Source of the DNA: Clostridium sp. CAG:967
GTDB taxonomy: Bacteria; Cyanobacteriota; Vampirovibrionia; Gastranaerophilales; Gastranaerophilaceae
Length of the DNA stretch: 28,654 bases
Assembly (NCBI GenBank): GCA_000433095.1
Contig: HF991483.1
Coordinates: forward strand, 1 to 28,654
Direction: 5' to 3'
Position numbers and translations under genes: made by a program. The notes under the pieces were generated by a model. It was not told where the DNA came from. It made no database searches and was given only the letters and a program-made list of their open reading frames with translations. Shown here piece by piece: positions 7,999-16,756 of the stretch; position 1 is the first letter of the stretch, and each line of letters opens with the position of its first letter.

Positions 7999-9366
7999 TT
8001 ACATAACCTTAATTAAAAAAGTTGACACAAGAGTAAAGTATATTGCTAACCCTAGAACGTCAATAGTTGTAGCAATAACGGGACCTGAAGCTACAGCAGG
8101 ATCTACTTTCATTGCTTTAAGAGCAAACGGTGTAAATGTACCTATAATTGTTGCCATTGTCATATTAATAGCCATTGCTAATCCGACAATAATACCGAGT
8201 TCCATATTATGCTGCCAGCCCCATGTAACAGCTGTTACAAGAATACCAAATATTGAACCTATAAGAAGTCCTATAGATGTTTCTCTTAAAATGTGGTGCA
8301 GCGCAGAGCTTAATGTAACCTGACCTGTTGATAAACCACGAACCATAAGTGTAATACTTTGAGTTCCTATGTTACCTCCAAGTCCGGCTAAAAGCGGCAT
8401 AAATATTGCAATAATAGGCAAAGCTTGAAGTGTATGGTCAAAATGATGACCGACATTAACTGCAATAAACTCACCTAACAACGTAATAAATAACCACGGA
8501 GTTCTTGCACGAATAGCGTTAAAAACGTTTCCGGAGAGGATTTCATCTTCATCAACAACTTCGGTTGAAATACCTGATGATTGATAAATTTCTTCCGTTG
8601 TTTCTTCTTCAAATAAGTCATGAACGTCATCCCAGGTTATCATCCCTTTTAACCTGTTATAAAGGTCAACAACAGGCAGAGCATTGTACTGGTATTTCAT
8701 GAATTCGTCAATAATATAATCACTGTAATCATCAACGTGAAGCCTTACAATGTCTGAAATCATAATATCTTCTACACGTTTATTGATTGGTGAAGTTAAA
8801 AGTTTTCTCAAAGATACAACTCCCAGAAGGTGATTTTGTTTGTCTACAACATAAACATAATATAATTCCATGTTGTCTTGTTCAGCTTTAATTCTGATAT
8901 GGTTTAACACGTCCTGAACGCTCATTTCCGAATTAACGGTTAAAACCGCAGGGTTCATAATACCGCCTGCCGTATCTTCGTTATATGTTAAAAGTTCTCT
9001 GACTTCTTCGGAAAATTTATGAGGAAGTTTATCTAAGTAAGTTTCACTTTCATCTTCTTCCATATCGCCTAAAACGTCAGCGGCAGCATCGTGGGGCAGT
9101 TGGGTAAGAATTTGTGATGCTAAGTTCTCATCAATGTCGCTTAAGAGTTCAACCTGCATTTGAGGCGGTAAATATTCCATTAAATCTGCAGCTTTTTCCA
9201 GATCAAGGAGTTTAAAACACTGGAGTCTTTCTTCCGGCTTCAGCTCTTGAAAAATATCGGCTAAATCCGCAACGTGATAACTGTTCAACTCTTCTTTGAG
9301 TTGAATAAGTGTTTCATCATCCATGATTTCACGAAGTCTGTCGATTATGTTTTGAACGTTCATCAT
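7999..9366 (-). CDS. mgtE: Magnesium transporter MgtE
   Basis: This 455-aa protein has the full MgtE plan. The N-terminal superhelical domain occupies about 1-130 (DLADIFQELKPEERLQCFKL). Two CBS domains span about 135-265, and five membrane helices span about 285-455. The pore stretch LLAGLGGNIGTQS and the metal-site region KVDPAVASGPVIATTIDVLG are intact, so it should be a functional Mg2+ channel gated by cytoplasmic Mg2+. The start has no SD. A perfect TATAAT lies 6 nt before the first ATG, which suggests a leaderless mRNA and leaves no room for an M-box riboswitch. It is divergent from the pilin gene at 9492. Confidence 0.95.
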   Translation of the reverse strand: MMNVQNIIDRLREIMDDETLIQLKEELNSYHVADLADIFQELKPEERLQCFKLLDLEKAADLMEYLPPQMQVELLSDIDENLASQILTQLPHDAAADVLGDMEEDESETYLDKLPHKFSEEVRELLTYNEDTAGGIMNPAVLTVNSEMSVQDVLNHIRIKAEQDNMELYYVYVVDKQNHLLGVVSLRKLLTSPINKRVEDIMISDIVRLHVDDYSDYIIDEFMKYQYNALPVVDLYNRLKGMITWDDVHDLFEEETTEEIYQSSGISTEVVDEDEILSGNVFNAIRARTPWLFITLLGEFIAVNVGHHFDHTLQALPIIAIFMPLLAGLGGNIGTQSITLMVRGLSTGQVTLSSALHHILRETSIGLLIGSIFGILVTAVTWGWQHNMELGIIVGLAMAINMTMATIIGTFTPFALKAMKVDPAVASGPVIATTIDVLGLAIYFTLVSTFLIKVM

Positions 9367-9372
9367 ATAAAC

Positions 9373-9378
9373 ATTATA
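9373..9378 (-). promoter_or_regulatory. -10 box of mgtE, leaderless arrangement
   Basis: TATAAT on the minus strand is separated from the mgtE ATG by only 6 nt (GTTTAT), so transcription would begin at or next to the start codon. The -35 region is weak. Confidence 0.5.
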
Positions 9379-9433
9379 TTACAAACAAAGAATTCATTCC
9401 CATTTAATTTTTTAACCCTTTATTCTGATATAC

Positions 9434-9462
9434 TTGCTTAATATATAAAACCTTGTTATAAT
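9434..9462 (+). promoter_or_regulatory. Sigma70-type promoter of the G-tract pilin gene
   Basis: TTGCTT (9434-9439), a 17-bp spacer and TATAAT (9457-9462) form a good promoter. The expected start near 9469 gives a leader of about 23 nt that contains the SD AAGGAG (9480-9485), 6 nt before the ATG at 9492. Confidence 0.75.
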
Positions 9463-9491
9463 AATAATATAGAATTAATAAGGAGCAGTAT

Positions 9492-10294
9492 ATGAAAAGA
9501 TTTATTAGTACCGCATTATGCGGGGGGGGGGCAACCTTTTAAGCTCCTGTTGTAAGGCATTTACACTTGCAGAGGGCACTACGTGCGTAGCCACGTTAGA
9601 AGATAATCGTTTTAGTGCGTTTACCCTGGCGGAAGTATTGGTCACTTTAGGCATCATTGGTGTTGCTGCAGCAATGACTATGCCTGTCTTAATTGGCAAA
9701 TATCAGCATTTTGTTCTGGTAAATAGAGCTAAAAAAGCTTATTCCATATTATATCAGGCTTATTATAAAACACTTGCCGACTTAGAATTTTCAAATACTT
9801 GTTTTTACGATGCAGCAGGTGCAGGAACACAACCTGGTTCTTCTTCATATTCTGACTGCACTGTCTTTAGAGAGCAGCTGCTCAAAAATTTAAAAGTAAT
9901 AAAATATTGCCAAAAAGGATATGAAGAAGGATGTATTATCAGTTATAAAGGTAAGGATGATGTTATAAAAGAGCAATATGAAAATTCCGATATCTCTCAA
10001 GATGAACTTGATGAAAAAATTGATTTTTCTAATAAAAGCTGCGGTTTTACAACTGCCGGTATAAAAAATTATCGTGCAATTGTTTTGGCAGACGGGTTTA
10101 CAATCATTTCTGTTAATCCGGCATATTTTGCAATAGATACAAACGGAGCTAAAGGTCCGAATAAGTGGGGATATGATTTATTTATCCTCTATGTATATTA
10201 TAAGGATATGAAAAAGTTACATATTTCTGGTAAAGAAGGTTGTACTTTTATAGAAAAAGGCGGAATGTTTTTTGATAAAATGCTTCTGGAATAA
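9492..10294 (+). pseudogene. Type IV pilin-like gene, frame broken at a G10 tract (phase-variable or assembly error)
   Basis: Promoter, SD and ATG at 9492 open a frame (MKRFISTALCGGG) that runs through ten G at 9522-9531 and stops at 9540. The pilin frame is the next one and continues to 10294. Adding one G, or removing two, joins them exactly. As it stands, the only in-frame ATG is at 9518, just before the tract and without an SD, giving 258 aa. The joined protein has two AFTLAE prepilin-like sites, about 20 residues apart. Only the second is followed by the hydrophobic helix (VLVTLGIIGVAAAMTMPVLI). The C-terminal part has DTNGAKGPNKWGYDLFILY, the signature of the other pilins here, but lacks the NDNW tail. 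It has several Cys. Whether it is a living contingency gene or an artefact cannot be settled from one sequence. Confidence 0.75.
9522..9531 (+). repeat. Homopolymer of ten G inside the pilin 5' coding region
   Basis: It is by far the longest G run noticed in an otherwise AT-rich window and is located where a length change switches the reading frame. Confidence 0.9.
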
Positions 10295-10346
10295 AATATT
10301 TCTTTGTATTATAATAGTTTTACTATAATATGGTATGGAGAAAAAT

Positions 10347-12062
10347 ATGATAAAAGATTATTTTATAAACAGTATTGAAGCAGCTTTAAAACAAGCGGTA
10401 GAAGACGGTAAACTCGGTGCAATGACAGAATATCAGGCGGGAACTTTGAAACCTGAACGCCCTAAAAATGCTGATTTTGGTGATTATGCCGTTAACGTTT
10501 CTTCACTTGCAAGATTTGCAAAGATTGCACCTCCTCAAATCGCTAATTCTATTCTTGAATATGTTGATAAAAACGATAATGAATATACCGTTGTAGGAGG
10601 CTTCATCAATTTTAAAGCGGGTAATCAACTTTTATCGAATTTAGTTGAAGAAATTTTTAAAAATCCTAAAGAATTCGGAAAACCGGAAAATGTTGAAACG
10701 GAAAAAATTATTCTGGAATATATTTCAGCAAACCCTACTGGTCCTTTTCATATAGGTCATGGAAGATGGGCGGCAATGGGGTCTGTGCTTGCTAACCTTT
10801 TAAAATTTTACGGTCACGAAGTTTATCAGGAATTTTATATTAACGATGCAGGAAGCCAAATTCAAAAATTAGGTAACTCTCTTGCTATAAGAATTCGTCA
10901 GGAACTTGGCGAGGATGTGGATTTCCCGACTGATGAGCTAGAAAGAAAAAATTATTACCCGGGCGATTATTTAATCCCTGTTGCAAAAAAATATCTTCAA
11001 ACACATAACGGATTGCCTGAGGATGTTAAAGAGCTTTCCGATTTTGCAAAAAAAGAAATGGAAGATTTGCAAAAGGCTTTATTAAATAACTTCAGAGTAC
11101 ATTTTGACAAATTCTATTCAGAGTTGTCATTGCACAATTCAGGTAAAGTTGAAGAGTGTGTTAATAAATTAAAAGCTAGCGGTAAAATATATCAAAAAGA
11201 CGGTGCTGATTGGTTTAAATCCTCAGATTACGGCGATGATCAGGATAGAGTAATTAAAAAAGCAGACGGCTCAAATACATATTTAACAGCTGATATAGCT
11301 TACCATATTGATAAATTGGAACGTGGGTTTGACAGAATGATTAATATATGGGGGGCAGACCATCATGGTTATGTTGCCCGTGTTAAAGCATCAATCGAAG
11401 CTTTGGGATATGACCCGAATAAACTTGAAGTTCTTCTGGGGCAGCTTGTTAACCTTGTTATTAACGGTAATGAAGTCCGCATGGGCAAACGTAAAAATAT
11501 GGTTACTCTTGAAGACCTTATTGACGAAGTCGGCGTTGATGCTACACGTTTCTGGATGTCAATGAGAAATATTGATACAACTTTGGATTTTGATATTGAA
11601 CTTGCTAAAACAAATTCTGATGAAAACCCTGTATTTTATGTTCAATATGCTCATGCCAGAGCTTGTTCCATTTTGAGAAACGCAGTAACAGAAAAAATAA
11701 ATACAGAAACAGGAGAAAAAACTCCTGCTCCTTTCACAGAAGCAGAGTTAAATGAACTGAACAACGGATTTAAAGCCGGAATGGTTCTTCCGACAATTGA
11801 TACGGCAAGACATCTAATCTTAAAACTTGAAGAATACAAATCAGTAATTAAAAATTCGGCAGAAACAAGACAGGTTTATACAATTTGCAGATATGTTCAG
11901 GAACTTGCCGGTGAATTTCATTCTTTCTACAATGCAAATCGTGTAATTTCTGATGATAAAGAAATGATGAAAGCAAGAATTGCACTTGTTTGGAGTGTTA
12001 AAACTGTTCTTCATAATGCTTTGGAAGACATTCTGGCAGTAAGTGCACCTGAAAGAATGTAA
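10347..12062 (+). CDS. argS: Arginyl-tRNA synthetase
   Basis: It charges tRNA-Arg. The N-terminal Add-1 domain (about 1-85) includes RPKNADFGDYAVN. The class I HIGH motif is at about residues 135-138 in SANPTGPFHIGHGR. WGADHHGYVARVKASIEALG follows, then a KMSK-like loop VRMGKRKNMVTLEDLIDEVG, a variant typical of ArgRS. The C-terminal helical anticodon-binding domain ends with the family-like tail LEDILAVSAPERM. I chose the ATG at 10347 because GGAG lies 6 nt before it. An in-frame ATG at 10335 would add MEKN but has no SD. A TATAAT lies 5 nt before that upstream ATG, so a very short or absent leader is possible. Full length, 571 aa. Confidence 0.97.
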   Translation: MIKDYFINSIEAALKQAVEDGKLGAMTEYQAGTLKPERPKNADFGDYAVNVSSLARFAKIAPPQIANSILEYVDKNDNEYTVVGGFINFKAGNQLLSNLVEEIFKNPKEFGKPENVETEKIILEYISANPTGPFHIGHGRWAAMGSVLANLLKFYGHEVYQEFYINDAGSQIQKLGNSLAIRIRQELGEDVDFPTDELERKNYYPGDYLIPVAKKYLQTHNGLPEDVKELSDFAKKEMEDLQKALLNNFRVHFDKFYSELSLHNSGKVEECVNKLKASGKIYQKDGADWFKSSDYGDDQDRVIKKADGSNTYLTADIAYHIDKLERGFDRMINIWGADHHGYVARVKASIEALGYDPNKLEVLLGQLVNLVINGNEVRMGKRKNMVTLEDLIDEVGVDATRFWMSMRNIDTTLDFDIELAKTNSDENPVFYVQYAHARACSILRNAVTEKINTETGEKTPAPFTEAELNELNNGFKAGMVLPTIDTARHLILKLEEYKSVIKNSAETRQVYTICRYVQELAGEFHSFYNANRVISDDKEMMKARIALVWSVKTVLHNALEDILAVSAPERM

Positions 12063-12143
12063 AATAAAATTTATGCTTGAAATTTAAAATTTTTGCAGAA
12101 TAATTAAATTATAGTTTTTTGCAAAGATAAGAATTATCAGTAT

Positions 12144-13409
12144 ATGAAAGTTTTATTTATTTCACCAATTCAATCAACACCAAAGTATCATCATCTTACT
12201 CATTTTACGTCAGACAATGCAGGTTCAAAAAAAGTACAGGATGCTGATAATAAACGTATGAATAATTCTTTGCTTCTGGGCGGAGGATTAGCTCTGCTGG
12301 GTGCAGGATTTTATATTTGGAAACATAAATCTCCTGCAAAAAATCTCAGTCAGCTTGCGCAGGATACTGCTGCTCAGGTGCCAAAGAAACCTGTTGTGCA
12401 AAAACAGGAACCTGTCGTTATAAAGCCTGAAAAAACTGAGGAAATAAAGAAAGAAATTAAATTAGAGATTAAACAGACACCTTTGCCGGATGAAAAACTT
12501 GCTAATTCTTTTCCGCAAACTTTAAGGTCAAAACTGTCAGTTAACAATAATTATGAAAAATTAAAAAAATTACTTCTTTCACCGGATAAGGCTTCAGTTG
12601 CAGGAGAAGGTGCGAATTCTGTAGTTTATAATATAGATTTTTTGGATGACTATGTGCTTAAAATAATAAAATCAAAGCTAAATGCCGATCCAAATAATAT
12701 TCCTATAGGTTTATTTCCTGATAGTGTAAATTTAGGTCAGCCTGTCTGGGGGCATCCTGATAATAAGGGAATTTTATTACTTAAAAAAGTTTCGGGAAAA
12801 CCAAACTCAATAGAAAATTGGTCGGGAACTATTTATGATAAAAGTCTGCAAAAACCTCTTTCTGTCACAAGGGAGCAGGCTTATGATTATTATGGAAAAA
12901 TAACCCGGATTGCACAAATGGAACAGGCTTCATTTGATGATTTGGCTAATCAGATAAAAGTTCTTGACACTACACCTAAATATCCCGGTGATGCTGTGCC
13001 CGGATTTAAAACAGATTCCGTAAATCCTAATAATTTACTGGTAGACTTTGAAAATAACAGGCTGGGTGTTATTGATTATTTTGCAAAGAATAATGAGATT
13101 TATCAAAACTCTTATATGGATATGGTGGCGGTAATATCTGATTTTACTCTTTATCCTGAATATTATGACCACCTGATGCCTCAGCAGCAGGCAGAACTTT
13201 TAAAGTGTTTAAAGATAATAGAAGATAAATCTTTCAAAGCTGCACAAAAAGCTGGATTAAGTACAGATAAGAATGTCTTTTTAAATTTTATAAACAAAAT
13301 GAATAAATACTTCCCTATACCTTCCGTTAAAAAATCCGATACGGAAGAATATATAAGAAGTTATGATGTCAGGGCAAAAGCTTTTGTTGATATGTTCAAT
13401 TCTCGCTAA
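12144..13409 (+). CDS. Membrane-anchored protein with a kinase-like C-terminal domain, function unknown
   Basis: I do not recognise a named family. Visible parts are a 40-residue polar N-terminus (MKVLFISPIQSTPKYHHL), one hydrophobic segment near 42-60 (LLLGGGLALLGAGFYIW), a Pro/Lys/Glu-rich linker (about 65-115) and a globular domain. In the globular domain GEGANSVVYNIDFLDDYVLK resembles a protein-kinase Gly-rich loop followed by the VxK lysine. DSVNPNNLLVD then NNRLGVIDYF resembles the catalytic DxxxxN and metal-binding Asp of aminoglycoside-phosphotransferase-like kinases. This is inference, since the usual HxD is not evident. The start has no SD. The 3' end overlaps the convergent dus gene by 14 bp. 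Codon use matches its neighbours. Confidence 0.65.
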   Translation: MKVLFISPIQSTPKYHHLTHFTSDNAGSKKVQDADNKRMNNSLLLGGGLALLGAGFYIWKHKSPAKNLSQLAQDTAAQVPKKPVVQKQEPVVIKPEKTEEIKKEIKLEIKQTPLPDEKLANSFPQTLRSKLSVNNNYEKLKKLLLSPDKASVAGEGANSVVYNIDFLDDYVLKIIKSKLNADPNNIPIGLFPDSVNLGQPVWGHPDNKGILLLKKVSGKPNSIENWSGTIYDKSLQKPLSVTREQAYDYYGKITRIAQMEQASFDDLANQIKVLDTTPKYPGDAVPGFKTDSVNPNNLLVDFENNRLGVIDYFAKNNEIYQNSYMDMVAVISDFTLYPEYYDHLMPQQQAELLKCLKIIEDKSFKAAQKAGLSTDKNVFLNFINKMNKYFPIPSVKKSDTEEYIRSYDVRAKAFVDMFNSR

Positions 13410-14373
13410 AAGAATTAAAGGTATCTAATATATTGATAATGCTTTCAAGTTTTTCTTCAATAACCAGTTTTGAACGCATTACTTTGGCATTCTTAAAGCC
13501 TGCGAGATAGTAAGGATAAAATTTACGCATGAATTTTATTGCAACATTTTCTCCTCTGAGTTTAATCTCTTCATGAAGATGTTTTTTTAGCATTTCAATT
13601 CGTTCTTCAATAGGAGGCACAGGAAGTTTTTCTCCAGTGTGCAGGTAATGCTCAATTCTTCCAATAAGTGTCGGATCACCAAGTGCGCCTCTTCCGATTG
13701 CAATTCCGTCAGCTTTTGACAGTTCTAAACATTTGATTGCATCATCTATTGTCAGAATATCTCCGTTAGCAAAAACAGGTACATCTATATTTTCCTTAAG
13801 CTTCTTAATCTTCTCCCAGTCAGCTTTGCCAGAATACATTTGAGAACGAGTTCGTCCGTGAATTGTGATAAATTCAGCACCTGCTTCCTGCATTGCCTGA
13901 CCAAATTCAACATAATTCATTTCTTCTGCTGTATAACCAAGTCTGAACTTGACACTTACAGGTTTGTCGGTACCGTCTTTTACTGCTTTTACAAGCTCGG
14001 CAGCAAGAGAAGGATTTCGCATTAATGCTGCACCGTCCTGACCGCCGACAACTTTTTTAACAGGACAACCCATATTAATATCTATCATATCAGCGTATTG
14101 GTTTAAAAATTCTGCTGCCTGATGCATCATAAACGGCTTGTGTCCACTTATTTGATATGAAATCGGGGTGTGATTTTGATCCCGTTTTAGAATTTCAACA
14201 CCGCTCCGTCCGTTAAGCGTTTGTGCAAGATACTCGGAGCTGATCATTTCAGTTGTTAAAAGACAGTTTTTTGAATATTTTCTTATTAAACTTCTCAAAA
14301 CATAATCAGTTATGCCTGCCATTGGAGCAAGTGAAACACGGCTTTGTAACAGGTGCTTAACTCTATTTGTCAT
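13396..14373 (-). CDS. dusB: tRNA-dihydrouridine synthase (Dus family)
   Basis: This FMN enzyme reduces uridine to dihydrouridine in tRNA D-loops. The TIM-barrel motifs are LAPMAGITD, DINMGCPVKKVVGGQDGAALM with catalytic Cys103, VSVKFRLGY, FITIHGRTRSQMYSGKADW, PVFANGDI and DGIAIGRGALGDPTLI. The pattern is closest to DusB. The ATG at 14373 overlaps the stop of the upstream TPR gene, so translation is probably coupled. A GTG at 14388 would add five residues. Its end overlaps the convergent gene at 13409, with no terminator visible. Confidence 0.93.
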   Translation of the reverse strand: MTNRVKHLLQSRVSLAPMAGITDYVLRSLIRKYSKNCLLTTEMISSEYLAQTLNGRSGVEILKRDQNHTPISYQISGHKPFMMHQAAEFLNQYADMIDINMGCPVKKVVGGQDGAALMRNPSLAAELVKAVKDGTDKPVSVKFRLGYTAEEMNYVEFGQAMQEAGAEFITIHGRTRSQMYSGKADWEKIKKLKENIDVPVFANGDILTIDDAIKCLELSKADGIAIGRGALGDPTLIGRIEHYLHTGEKLPVPPIEERIEMLKKHLHEEIKLRGENVAIKFMRKFYPYYLAGFKNAKVMRSKLVIEEKLESIINILDTFNSFSEN

Positions 14374-16477
14374 AAGCTTTAAGTTCACCTATCCTTGTTT
14401 GTGCATATTTTTTATAATCATCTTCTTCGCTGTAATTTGCTACAAATGATTTATAGTAACTTACCGCATTTTTGTATTGTTCAAGCATATCATAGTCAAC
14501 ACCTATAAGATAATTGATAATGGTAAGTTCAGGATCAATGCCTGCTGCTTTTTTGTAATCAGCAATTGCTTCATTATATTTCTTTTTAGTGTCGTAAATC
14601 ATGCCTCTATAGTAAAGAGCATAGGCATATTTAGCATCTGATGCAAGAATACTGTTGAGAATAGATAAACTTTCATCATACTTTTCTGCATCGAATAATT
14701 CTATTGCTTTATTCAGTGCTATAGAGTTATTTTGACTGTCTATTGTTTTTAAAAGTTCTTGAGCATCTTTATTTGTTTTGTTCAAAGCTAAAGATTTTTG
14801 AGCAAAAGCTTTTGCACTTACCCAATCTTCTTTATCCGCATAAAGTGCTGCTATATAATACGCTATATTGGAATCTGTCGGGGCATAGCTTAAAGCTTTT
14901 TTATAATACTCAATAGCTTTATCAATATCATTCAAATTTTGATAAGCTGATGCAACACCTAGCATAGTATCTTTTGTCGGCGGTTGAATTTTCAAGTATT
15001 CATTAATAGCGTTCTGGTAATCCTTGTTGTTATAGTAATTTGCAGCAACTTCAAGTTTTTCATCTACTGATTGGCTGCTTATAGATTTTAGCGCATCAGT
15101 AATCTGTGCATTATTAGGGAATTTGGTATTTGCAAGATTTAATGTATTTAATGCTTTATCATAATCTTTCTTTTGTCCTTGTGCTATTGCAAGGTTAACA
15201 TATACCTCGGGATTTGATGGTGTGAGTTTGATAACTTCGTTATAAATAGCTATTGAATCATCAAGTTTATTTTGTTTATGCAAATCAAGAGCATAGGTAT
15301 AAAGCACGTCAGCAGGATTGTGAGAGTTTTTCTTAACATATTCCACAAATTGTGCAGGTGTCATTGTTTCTCTTACCATAGCAAGCATTTCAGACTGTGC
15401 AACAGTATTATCGGGTTCTATTGATGTAACTTTTTTATAAAGTGCGAGTGCCCCCTTTTTGTCGCCTAACGCAGCAAGCGACTGAGCTTTATACAGGTTT
15501 GCCTGAGCATTGTCAGGATAAAGTATTAACACCGAATCATAAGCTGTTATAGCTGTTTTGTAGTCGCCTTTCTGCTGGTAAAGCGTTCCTACATTTATTC
15601 TTGTGTTGGTATTGGAAGGTTCAAGATATTCTGCCTTTGAATAATATCTCAAAGCATCATCAAAGTTGCCCTGCTTTTGCATAATTGCGCCCAGGTTAGC
15701 TGTTATTGCCGCATCATTTGGAGATTCTTGAAGTTTTCTTTTGTAAATTCTTTCTAAAGAGTAGAGAACGTCTTTGTTGTCTGTTGTTTTAGAAAGTATA
15801 TAATTATATTCTTCTACGGCAGCATCTTCCTGTTGCAATTTGTCAAGCATCTTAGCATAAGCCAATCTCAACGGTATATCTGTCGGGGCAACTGCAACGG
15901 CTTTTCTGTAATACTCTGCGGCTTTCGGATCATTACCCAAAAGCTTCATAATATCACCTGTTTGCTGGAAAGAATCTTTAATAAGACTTTTATCGCTTAA
16001 TGTCTGATTAAATTCATAGCCTGCAGCTGCAAAATTTCCTTCAGCCCTAAGCTGTTTTGCAATTGCATATCTGTGTGAAGCAGATGAATCAAAGTTTAAA
16101 GTGTTAAGGCATTGATTTAGATTGGATGTAACCTGTACTATTGCCTGTGAAGAATTTTTTACCTGATTAGCATTCGGATAGTAAATCAGATAGAAAAGTG
16201 CTGCTCTATAGTCATCAGCCGCTTTTTGATAATTTTTGTCGGTATTTGCGTAATATGTTCCTCTTGCAAGATATGAGTTTATTAATCCTATTCTTGCAGA
16301 ATTATCTAAATAGTTAATTCTTAAAGCACTCTTGAATTCAGTTATTGCACCGGAATACTGATAGTTTGAAAGGTATTGCTGTCCCATATCATAATGTTCT
16401 TTAAACCCTGCAAAAGCCGGAGTGATTGTACTTACACCCAATACTAGCGCACATGTAAAACACAAAAATTTATTCAT
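14363..16477 (-). CDS. Large secreted TPR-repeat protein
   Basis: It has a signal peptide (MNKFLCFTCALVLGVSTITP then AFA, cleavage before GFKEHY). The rest, to 704 aa, is almost wholly tetratricopeptide repeats, roughly 14-16 units, such as ALRYYSKAEYLEPSNTNTRI and SIAIYNEVIKLTPSNPEVYV. It should be periplasmic or surface-facing and act as a scaffold. No enzymatic domain is visible. The SD GAGGG lies 8 nt before the ATG. It is followed by the overlapping dus gene and preceded by a terminator that isolates it from the 49-aa gene. Confidence 0.85.
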   Translation of the reverse strand: MNKFLCFTCALVLGVSTITPAFAGFKEHYDMGQQYLSNYQYSGAITEFKSALRINYLDNSARIGLINSYLARGTYYANTDKNYQKAADDYRAALFYLIYYPNANQVKNSSQAIVQVTSNLNQCLNTLNFDSSASHRYAIAKQLRAEGNFAAAGYEFNQTLSDKSLIKDSFQQTGDIMKLLGNDPKAAEYYRKAVAVAPTDIPLRLAYAKMLDKLQQEDAAVEEYNYILSKTTDNKDVLYSLERIYKRKLQESPNDAAITANLGAIMQKQGNFDDALRYYSKAEYLEPSNTNTRINVGTLYQQKGDYKTAITAYDSVLILYPDNAQANLYKAQSLAALGDKKGALALYKKVTSIEPDNTVAQSEMLAMVRETMTPAQFVEYVKKNSHNPADVLYTYALDLHKQNKLDDSIAIYNEVIKLTPSNPEVYVNLAIAQGQKKDYDKALNTLNLANTKFPNNAQITDALKSISSQSVDEKLEVAANYYNNKDYQNAINEYLKIQPPTKDTMLGVASAYQNLNDIDKAIEYYKKALSYAPTDSNIAYYIAALYADKEDWVSAKAFAQKSLALNKTNKDAQELLKTIDSQNNSIALNKAIELFDAEKYDESLSILNSILASDAKYAYALYYRGMIYDTKKKYNEAIADYKKAAGIDPELTIINYLIGVDYDMLEQYKNAVSYYKSFVANYSEEDDYKKYAQTRIGELKAYDK

Positions 16478-16553
16478 ATAGTAATCCCTCTTTACAACAA
16501 CTTTAATAAAATTATTATTCCATGAACATCGACATTTTACTATATTTTATAAC

Positions 16554-16585
16554 AAAAAAAGAGCTAACCTTAGTTAACTCTTTTT
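16554..16585 (-). terminator. Rho-independent terminator after the 49-aa gene
   Basis: AAAGAGTTAAC (16583-16573) and GTTAGCTCTTT (16568-16558) form an 11-bp stem with one G-U and a 4-nt loop, followed by seven U on the minus strand. The plus strand also ends in T5, so it could work both ways. Confidence 0.85.
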
Positions 16586-16606
16586 AAAACTTTTAAAATT
16601 TTAATT

Positions 16607-16756
16607 TTATTCAAAATCCGTTTTTGAAACAAATGTCATAACATCATCGAACAAAATTTGAAGCGGTAAAGTCATATCAAACTGTAAATACTCACCGTTG
16701 TTAAGGTCTACAAATACTTCTGTAGCTTTGTTTTCGGCAGCTGCTTCTTTCATCAT
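16607..16756 (-). CDS. Small acidic protein, 49 aa, unknown function
   Basis: The ORF begins with ATGATG 8 nt after a textbook SD (AAGGAG) and ends 22 bp before a strong terminator, so it is a self-contained unit despite its size. The product begins MMKEAAAENKATEVFVDLNN and ends with an acidic hydrophobic helix-like stretch, PLQILFDDVMTFVSKTDFE. There is no signal peptide or membrane segment. I know no family for it. A cytosolic regulator or adaptor is possible but unproven. Confidence 0.7.
   Translation of the reverse strand: MMKEAAAENKATEVFVDLNNGEYLQFDMTLPLQILFDDVMTFVSKTDFE

Noticed and set aside
9379..9433. M-box riboswitch in front of mgtE
   Set aside because: The -10 box leaves no leader, and the gap to the divergent pilin promoter is too short for the structure.
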